NCBI RefSeq assembly: GCF_905475465.1
Contig: NC_062239.1
Location: 5,332,001-5,396,000 of the forward strand
Origin: Pieris napi
Taxonomy: Eukaryota; Arthropoda; Insecta; Lepidoptera; Pieridae
Reading direction: 5' to 3'
DNA: 64,000 nt
In this document: in pieces, positions 56,771 to 64,000 of the stretch
How positions within the stretch are numbered: position 1 is the first letter of the stretch
How the letters are laid out: every line of letters starts with the position of its first letter
The notes under the pieces: model-generated
What the model was told of the DNA's origin: nothing
What the model saw: the letters and a program-made list of their open reading frames with translations, nothing else
Databases searched by the model: none
Position numbers and translations under genes: made by a program

Positions 56771-59700
56771 ATGACAGGACACCAACGAACAGAATCGAAA
56801 CTAAGTGAAACATTTCTTGCTTTTGAAAAAAAATTAGGATTTCAAAATGATGTTAAGTGGACAACAGCTATTGCTTTAGTTTTATATCACTTGGTTGCGA
56901 CATATTGGTGTTATAATTATGCTTTTCCAGTCAAATGGCAAACTGTTTTATTTGGTGAGTAATTTTTAATGATGTCGGAATGGAAATCGTGCAATAGTTT
57001 ATATAAGTCTGCATTTGTTTTTTCTTATTATTTAGTAACTTGATTCAAAATATTGTTACCTTAATATTTTATATAAATTAATTTTTTATTTTTGTACGTA
57101 AGTAAAACCATCGTTACACCATCACGTGCCCAAAGCGAGCCCTGCTATAGTTAAAAAAGTGTGTGTATTTATGTACCCGCGTTAGAATTAATACTTAATT
57201 GGGACAACATACATAGTTGGAATTAACAGAAGCAATAATTAAAAAATTATACATCCCGACAATTAACCTCTAATCTATAAATACACTCAAAACAGTTTAT
57301 TCAAATAAGTTTTATCACTAATATTCAATATATATAGATATACTAATAAATAATAAATTATTATTTTTAAATACTATCACCGTTGTATATGAAATTGATT
57401 TAATAAAAACACCAAAATAATATTTATTTATTCACACTGTTTAATTGTACTATAATATACAACTTGAACATAGTTATTACTTATTATCGATTTTCATGCC
57501 ACCTAGAACTAACTTTACGATGTAGAATTTAGGTGTTGGTGTGCGCGCGCAGCGTAAAAATTCACTGTCATTATTTTTCTCCATCGCGCCAAAAGAAGTA
57601 TAACTTCAAAAATAACTATATAATATGATAGTGCCATAAAAATGGCATACTGTTGCAATGGTTGCTTTCTTGCTTTCTGTTATATAATAAGTATAAATTA
57701 TAATAAAATATACATAAAATTTTTAATGACCGCTATAGAGTAGGAAATCGCTATTCATTCAATCACTGTTATATTGGGTGATAATAACCATGAAGCAATC
57801 TCTATTTCACCTGATACCACTTATTATTTCAAGCCAACTATCGACAATAGGGTTTTGCCATGGAATTTGCATTTGCATAATATGATCCATTACCATTTCA
57901 GAGCTTTCGGTTAATGTGAAACATATTGTCATAATTTTGAATATATTTATATCTATCCGTGCGTAGTCAATATATGTTAATAGTAGTAAAATGTAAATTA
58001 AAAAAGCAATGATAAATTTAAACACATTTTTTAAATGCACCATTCCTAAGATTTTTCTAAAGATCTTCTTCTTCGATACCCAACTTCCAAATTGTAGGAT
58101 GAAACAAAACTTCCAACGGTTAGACAACTATTCTTAATGGCCATATCATCACATCACACCACATCATACACAACGCAAACCTACATAACATAAGCTACTC
58201 AAAAAACGCACTTTCTTCGCCCAACGCTTTTGCTCTTTCAAAGGCCCTTTCAGCTTTTATAACTTTCTTAAAAACATAACTATTACTATCTATGGATTCT
58301 AAACTTTATACATTCACTAACAATCTTAAGCAACATCCTCTAAACCTGTTCTATGCTGAAAACGAAACTAATCTTCTTGTGCAACAGTAATTTAATTATT
58401 AAATTCTACATAATACTTAAAGTATTATGTCAAGTACCAAAAATCGTTAATATGTCAAATGAAAGAGGCTAGCTGCCCACGACACGGAATCATACTGTGG
58501 GGGCTGGTGCACATTCTCCTTTAAATAGACATTCTTTTTTATTATCTGTAATAAAGTGTTTTTCTTTCTTTAATTATCTTCACAAATATAGCCAAAGAAA
58601 ATCTCAACTCAACAACGCACATATTTCAAACTCAATATGTTTTCAGCGGTGTGTATGTATGTGTTTACGGGTTTTGGAATCACTGGTGGAGCGCATAGAT
58701 TATGGACACATAAGGCTTATAAAGCAAAACTACCAGTGAAGATATTATTGCTTCTTGCTTTTGCAGCCGCTGGCCAAGTAAGTTATAAATGACATCTTAA
58801 GAACATACAAATATTTTGCCCTGAATTTTTCCACATTCATTTAAGTCCATATAAGCACTACACAAAGCAAGCTTTAAAACCAAGTATTGACTATGTTATT
58901 AAAGAAATTGTTTGTGTAAAGATATTGTGATGAATGAATTTCGCAAATTTATTTTGAAGCACGTCAAATTATATATTCAATATTTAATGAGCGTTATGAA
59001 ATCGGCCGTTGGCAGCAACAGCTGTGCTTACAGTTTAATTAAATAAGAAATAAACCGACGTAATATTTTTGCCGGCATCTGTCCTGTACGTTATTACATG
59101 CAAAGTATCTCGCCAGCCCAAAATTTTGATACCGAAATCCTTATTACAAGAACACGGTTTCAACCTCATAATCTTGAAATAAAATCTTTCATTAAGTACC
59201 ACCACAGCTGTATTATGAAAGATGTTTTGGAAATGTGATAAAATAAATATAATATATACGAACGTCGCTGCTGATGTGGTGAACGTCTTAATTTAATTTA
59301 ACAAATAGCTGTACTGTAGCTGTAATGTTTTTATATAAATCTTATACAGATAACAGAATTGTATTTTTCATTACCTTTAGTACCTACCCCCACTGAGAAT
59401 ACCCTATTATATATAACTACCTCATTTAATAAGTGATATTGTTGGACTGTGATTGCGAAGCTTCGCTACTCGGGTGATACCGAAAATGTATAAATACGCC
59501 TTTTAAATTTTTGTAAGATTTTTTTTTAGCCAAGTTTGGGAATTGGTGGCGTTCAATCACGCCCGTCCCTCAAGGCCGATTTACATTATCTTAGTGTTTA
59601 GGAGAGTGCTTTAGGATAGTACTTTAGTTGAAACATGTAAACGCTACTTGCTTTAGTAAACGCTACGCTAAAGAACTTGCCTTTCAAGTTGTACTAAAGA

Positions 59701-61212
59701 ACTCTCCTAAACGCTAAGATAATGTAAATCGGCCTTAAGATGAGCACGTATAGTTGTGCGTCCTGCGTCTAATTATATATATATGGTAAAAAATACAAGC
59801 GATGTGTCGCTATTTACCGAATATATAGGAGATTATTTATTCATCAATTAGCCATTCCTCACCTTAACAATTTCAACAACAAAATTCGATCCGATGTCGA
59901 GAAGATTCTAAAGGTTTTAATTAAACATCGCTCATATTGATATGCTTTTCCAGAACTCCTTAGAACAATGGGTGCGAGATCACCGAGTTCATCACAAATA
60001 CAGTGACACGGACGCAGATCCCCACAATGCAAACCGAGGCTTATTCTTCTCACATATCGGCTGGCTGATGTTGAAAAAAAACGATCAAGTTATTTTACGT
60101 GGAAAGCAGCTGGATATGACCGATATTACCGGTGATCCTTTGTTGCGGTTTTACAATAGGTACAGAATGGAAGTTAATTAAATTAATTATTTTTATACTT
60201 CAGGTTTTTTCTTCATATCTTTCGTTTCGTTTGACCATTAGTTAATAGTTAAATAAACAGCCGCAATATGTGCTGTAGTTAAATTATTCATCATAAATAA
60301 AAAAATTGTCTTGTCTACATCAATATCTAATGTTCACTTGTATTTTAATTAAAATAATTTAGTGGAAAAAAAATACTTTCGTACGTATACGATTAATTTG
60401 TTTTGCTTAATTTTTGTATAGGTATATTTAGCTCATATGAATGGACTAATTAAATACCACAAACCATTGTGTTCTAAATAAACACTAACATTTAACATCT
60501 AGTTTTTATTTAGTGTTTTATTTGTTTTTCTATTGTATTGTTTCTCTTGTTGCAGATATTTCTCTTACTTAAAATTATTCATGTGCTTCATCCTACCTAT
60601 TACAATATCACTATACTTTTGGGATGAAAGTTGGCGTTGTGCTATAGCGTGGCAGTGGTTCTTGCGGTTCCTTGGAATGTTTCACAGTGAACTGACTGTC
60701 AACAGCCTGGCGCACACTTATGGATACAAGACTTATAATAAGTAAGTTTAATTTAGGTTTTGTAAAGAAATATTAAAACTATATAGGCACTTTAGTTAAG
60801 GCACTTCGTGTGATTTTCTTGGGAACACAAAACACATCTAAAACGCATTTTGTAAAGAAGAAAATACATATTATCAATCTGCTAGATAAATATTACTGGG
60901 TACATACATAGGTGGTGTTATTACTAAATTTGCTTTTATTATTTCAGAAATATAATTCCACGAGAGAATCGCTTTGTGGCAACAGTAACATTAGGCGAGG
61001 GCTGGCACAACTATCACCACGTCTTCCCTTTCGACTACAAAGCAGCAGAGCATTTCGATTTCTTTAACTTTACGTCATTCTTCATTCGATGTTTCTATAA
61101 AATGGGTCTAGTCTATGATTTGAAAGAAGCCACCCCTGATATGATCAATGCCACAGCCAAGAGATTAGGGGATGGGACGCCAGTACATTTCCCAATTTAC
61201 GAAAATAGTTAA
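56771..61212 (+). CDS. Acyl-CoA desaturase (delta-9/delta-11-type family), five exons
   Basis: Membrane di-iron enzyme of the ER. The family introduces a cis double bond into fatty acyl-CoA using cytochrome b5 electrons. Exons: 56771-56954, 58647-58777, 59954-60159, 60556-60741, 60948-61212, joining to 972 nt (323 residues). All four introns are GT-AG and keep the frame. The start ATG follows ATCAAA; an in-frame TTG at 56747 is not a plausible start. Ligands: HRLWTH (H78, H83), HRVHH (H115, H118, H119), NSLAH (N223, H227) and HNYHH (H256, H259, H260), so all ten known from SCD1 are kept. Hydrophobic segments lie at about 31-52, 57-77, 178-196 and 200-216. GITGGAH, where ITAGAH is usual, and WQWFLRFLGMFHSELTVN mark it as a diverged paralogue; regiospecificity cannot be read. 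Introns 1 and 2 carry transposon copies. No stop or frameshift is seen. Confidence 0.93.
57153..57611 (-). mobile_element. Hairpin-tail repeat, diverged copy in desaturase intron 1
   Basis: On the minus strand the left end is TTTTGAAGTTATACTTC, then TTTGGCGCGATGG and ACGCTGCGCGCGCACACC. The hairpin end is near 57157-57180 (AGTGTGTGTATTTATGTACC on the plus strand), where the stem has decayed. Confidence 0.65.
59572..59736. mobile_element. 165-bp palindromic MITE, copy 2, in desaturase intron 2
   Basis: Same length as 4251-4415 and 163 of 165 bases identical by eye. The differences are C-to-A and A-to-G in the right arm. Inside intron 2 it would form a strong hairpin in the pre-mRNA, about 220 bases before the exon 3 acceptor. 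Confidence 0.88.
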
Positions 61213-61277
61213 ATATGAAGAATATATACTTATATTGAACTATTTTAATAATAAGAAACAATAGTTTTTATAATATG

Positions 61278-61283
61278 AATAAA
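61278..61283 (+). terminator. Poly-A signal of the desaturase gene
   Basis: AATAAA 66 bases after the stop codon, the first canonical signal in the 3' region. Confidence 0.6.
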
Positions 61284-62129
61284 AATATATTTAAGAAGCC
61301 GGTATTTAATAAGATTACTAAAATAAAATTGAATCGCAAAATATGTTGCTAAGAACAAAACTCAAAGACTAAGGCTGGACAATTGGACAAATTCGATTAA
61401 TTTGATTTATTAACTGAACTTTGAAGAAGGTTCTTATAGAGAGAAAACTATAAAAACATTGAAAAATTTAGTTTTATTTACTACTTAGCGTTTATCCAGA
61501 AAATCGAACAGTCTCTATGGAGTATCATAGCGACATAGTTAATATATTGGTATGTAGTTACTAAAAAGGAAGGCAAAGTAAAAAAAAATCACTAAGCCGA
61601 AACGAAGTTAGAGGGGCCAGCTAGTACATTTTAAATAAAGATATTAATAATTTACTACATATAGTATCAAATAACTATTAATGTATGGATATTTTTCTAT
61701 ATCCGTCTATCTACATGTGATTTATGGTTAAGTTAACGATCTAAAATAATATAGATCATAGAATCTTTTATAAATTGTAGTATTAAATATGCATAACAGC
61801 AAAAACCGCACGTGAAAATGAAACGTAGGTATGTAAATATCACAAAATTATGCAGTTATGATAAATCGCTGACGTGTCTAATTTAAAATCTAGTTACGGC
61901 TTGCATTTCAATGAGCTTCGCGAGTAAAAGTTTGATAACATTTAGAGTTTAGGTCGTTCTAGCGGTTTTGTATATGGGATTAAGGGTAAGAGTCGAGACT
62001 TAGCGCGAGCTATGGCCTATGACCAATACATGTTTGATATACGGGAGTCATACATAGTCACTACTCAGAATCTTATCATAAAATCCCATAACAAGGCGGC
62101 TTACCGATCAATTATTTAAAGCAAAATCG
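61284..62129. other. Intergenic stretch with a Helitron-type end
   Basis: No gene. AGTTAGAGGGGCCAGCTAG followed by T (about 61606-61624) looks like a Helitron 3' end. The matching start was not found. Confidence 0.45.
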
Positions 62130-62137
62130 ATGAGCTG

Positions 62138-62676
62138 TAGTGTTGCCCAAAATCGGTCTTGGTCTTGCCGCAATAAGGCGGGTCTTGGTCTTGGTCTTGA
62201 CAGACCAAGACTTGAGCAAGATAAGACTTAAGCCTCTTGCGTCTTGTAGTTAAGACAAACTGAGATTTGGGCGTTATTAACGCCCGAACCCAATAACTTA
62301 TCTCAATCCATAATGCACCATCTAAAATAGTATTCTTAAACCAAATGTTGTAAAAGTGTGCCCATAACCAATCGACGGATTGTAATAGCCATCTGTCGAT
62401 ACAAGCTATCCATTGGAGTTCGTATCGGTGTCTGTGGATAGACCCTTGTATGAAAATGACAGTTGACAAAAGCTCGATTTCAACAGTTAATTATTTTAAC
62501 AGATTTTAACTTACACCAGTTTTTTAAATAATTAAAAAACACTGTTTGTTATGTTTTAAACATACATATGAATATTTTATAATAAAAGGCTAATAGGTAT
62601 TTGCAAGACGATAGGAAGACCAAGACCAAGTGTATTGACGCAATACCAAGACCAAGACTGCATTTGGGCAACACTA
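62138..62676. mobile_element. hAT-type MITE with 8-bp target-site duplication
   Basis: A 539-bp element with terminal inverted repeats TAGTGTTGCCCAA and TTGGGCAACACTA, flanked by ATGAGCTG at 62130-62137 and 62677-62684. Eight-base duplications and the TAGTG start are hallmarks of hAT elements. Subterminal GGTCTT repeats occur in opposite orientations at the two ends (62155-62205 and 62620-62657) and could be transposase binding sites. The 117-codon minus frame at 62116-62469 crosses the element boundary and is not a real gene. Confidence 0.9.
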
Positions 62677-62684
62677 ATGAGCTG

Positions 62685-63027
62685 CCTATAAAATATTGAA
62701 TCACCAATTACTGGTAGTCTTATGACATTTACCAGTTCGTCATGCTGCAGGCGTTATCCACCGTCACGGCGGCTCATAGGAGGCATTCTGTAATCATCCA
62801 TTAAACCTCTTCTCGCTTGTTGGATATCAAAAACACGAACACGAACAAAACAATTTTTTAAACGCAAAAAGTGTTCTTATCTGTATGATTTTTTAACGTC
62901 AATCTATGTCGTATTGACATTTTAACGGCATAATCATTTTTTTTATTTACATATTTGTAGGGATTTTTTATATATTTTGCTTTTACTATACTGTTTATAA
63001 AACTTTTATTTTATTTTTATAATAAAA
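62685..63027. promoter_or_regulatory. Presumed 5' region of the small basic protein gene
   Basis: AT-rich sequence between the hAT MITE and the ATG. No specific promoter element could be identified, so the call is by position only. Confidence 0.3.
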
Positions 63028-63672
63028 ATGCCAATCGACTACACAAATCCCAACGTGCTTAAATTTATAATAGAAAATTTCACCAAAGAAAATGAGCGAC
63101 GAATATTGTGGTTCAACAAAAATAGGGAAAAAATCTTAAAGGCAGCTGAACATAACAAGCCAACAAAATATTGCGTTGAAGACGTTTCTAGAGCAAATAT
63201 AGAACCATGTATACAGTCTTTATCCTTACATCATGAGAGTAGTAACGTAAATCGAAGGCGAAAACCTATACGAGACGGCAAAATAAACTTATCAGCAAAG
63301 TATAGTCCTCGAATAAAGTCGAAGTTAAGTAAGGAGGTCGAAATGATGGACGTAAAACAAATACCTAACTCGATTATGATGCCTGTCGAAGAAAACGTGT
63401 CAAAAGTACTCCACGAAACCCAGCCGGACGGAGGTCGGCTCCAATATCTCAGGAAGAGGGCTAGAAAAATACCTGAGGAGCGATATTATTTCTGCGAAAC
63501 TAGCAATAATACGTGTGGGTGGAAGTTGAATGAAAGTAAGATGGAGTACTATCACTCAAACAGACGTGTCTATACGTATAAAAGAGATGTATTAGCTCGC
63601 TCGGGACCTCAACCTGATCCTGATTACTATGGTCAACCTCTAATGACAAAGAACTTTAAATGTTCTATTTAA
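63028..63672 (+). CDS. Small basic protein, possible SPMIP1-like sperm microtubule inner protein
   Basis: A 214-codon uninterrupted frame, the longest in this part of the window that is not transposon-derived. The ATG follows ATAAAA. The protein is rich in Lys and Arg, with no signal peptide or membrane segment. Residues 1-40 look helical and charged. Residues 70-130 appear disordered. The C-terminal third has GGRLQYLRKR (135-144), KIPEERYYF (147-155) and TCGWKL (162-167). The order G-R-x-x-YL, P-E-x-(K/R)-Y/F and a later GW resembles the C-terminal region of the SPMIP1/ATP6V1FNB family of axonemal microtubule inner proteins. The Tyr usual before GW is Cys here. It starts about 1.8 kb downstream of the desaturase on the same strand, with a hAT MITE between them. 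That it is a real gene is fairly likely; the family call is tentative, and upstream exons cannot be excluded. Confidence 0.7.
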   Translation: MPIDYTNPNVLKFIIENFTKENERRILWFNKNREKILKAAEHNKPTKYCVEDVSRANIEPCIQSLSLHHESSNVNRRRKPIRDGKINLSAKYSPRIKSKLSKEVEMMDVKQIPNSIMMPVEENVSKVLHETQPDGGRLQYLRKRARKIPEERYYFCETSNNTCGWKLNESKMEYYHSNRRVYTYKRDVLARSGPQPDPDYYGQPLMTKNFKCSI

Positions 63673-63743
63673 AATCATTAGACAGCTACAATAAATAGTT
63701 TTGGGAAAGTTTATGCGTTATATTTTTGGTATTTTTGACCTTT

Positions 63744-63749
63744 AATAAA
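63744..63749 (+). terminator. Poly-A signal of the small basic protein gene
   Basis: AATAAA 72 bases after the stop codon at 63672, a normal spacing for an insect 3' untranslated region. Confidence 0.6.
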
Positions 63750-64000
63750 CAAAGATTACGGTAATTAAAAATGATTATAAAATATTTTCATTCATGTTTT
63801 AAGTAGTCATGTTAGAAATTTTTTTAAAGGAACGGTTCAAAAAGTTATAAACAAGTACATTGATTTAAAGGTAAGATTCAGATACTACCTACTTAATAGC
63901 AGTCAAAGGTAATTAATTATTCAGATATATGTAGGCGTGAACTTTCGCGTCATTCTATCAATAGCTTTACATTCTACGGCTATTATAATTATTATTGAGG

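Noticed and set aside
57807..58127. A 106-codon minus frame inside desaturase intron 1.
   Set aside because: It is hydrophobic but shows no conserved motif and no splice or codon evidence, and it lies antisense within an intron.
58497..58739. An 80-codon plus frame overlapping desaturase exon 2.
   Set aside because: It is in a different frame from the conserved HRLWTH exon and crosses the intron 1 acceptor site, so it is a chance frame.
62116..62469. A 117-codon minus-strand frame.
   Set aside because: It crosses the left terminal inverted repeat of the hAT MITE, and its C-terminus is made of the GGTCTT repeats.
1..64000. A new multi-gene defence or biosynthetic system, or a CRISPR-like array.
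   Set aside because: Only two host genes are supported and there is no gene cluster or regularly spaced repeat array. The unusual content is transposon structure, not a gene system.

Overview
The window looks like nuclear DNA of a moth or butterfly (Lepidoptera). It is A+T-rich, almost all noncoding, and crowded with short transposon remnants. A spliced insect-type acyl-CoA desaturase gene has canonical GT-AG introns. Many repeats carry features common in lepidopteran genomes: a single-ORF LINE with a conserved GC-rich 3' end, tRNA-derived SINEs, short Helitrons ending CTAG, and hAT-, pogo- and mariner-derived elements. No bacterial gene, rRNA, functional tRNA or CRISPR array was seen. The species cannot be told from the sequence.

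Layout. 1-6.2 kb: noncoding DNA with fold-back elements and SINEs. 6.2-10.7 kb: SINE and LINE pieces, then a full-length LINE (here 'LINE-K', minus strand, 7383-10693) with an endonuclease-RT frame broken by one frameshift and flanked by a 6-7 bp target-site duplication. 10.7-20.5 kb: mostly unassigned A+T-rich DNA with a Helitron, a Penelope-like fragment and SINE relics. 20.5-22.6 kb: a SINE with a 12-bp duplication next to a 5'-truncated LINE-K copy. 22.6-34 kb: old repeats, including a mariner fossil split by a LINE-K tail, an RTE relic and a poly-A insert of unknown origin. 34.5-39.2 kb: a Helitron, an internally deleted pogo/psq-type transposon, the C-terminal end of a retroelement with an R2-like endonuclease region, and a 3' retroposon with an 8-bp duplication. 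39-56.7 kb: long noncoding stretches with nested insertions and a Penelope-like snap-back insertion. 56.8-64 kb: the genic end of the window.

Two host genes are supported, both on the plus strand. The first is a five-exon acyl-CoA desaturase (56771-61212, 323 residues). It keeps all ten expected di-iron ligands and has transposon copies in introns 1 and 2. The second is an uninterrupted 214-codon gene (63028-63672) for a small basic protein whose C-terminal third resembles the SPMIP1 (ATP6V1FNB) type of sperm microtubule inner protein; that assignment is tentative. A 539-bp hAT-type MITE with an 8-bp duplication lies between them. Nothing suggests that the two genes work together.

Labels used below. 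SINE-A, -B and -C are three tRNA-derived families. 'Repeat X' and 'repeat Y' are two unclassified interspersed families. 'Hairpin-tail' is a roughly 370-bp family with a conserved stem-loop at one end. All family assignments come from reading motifs, not from database searches.
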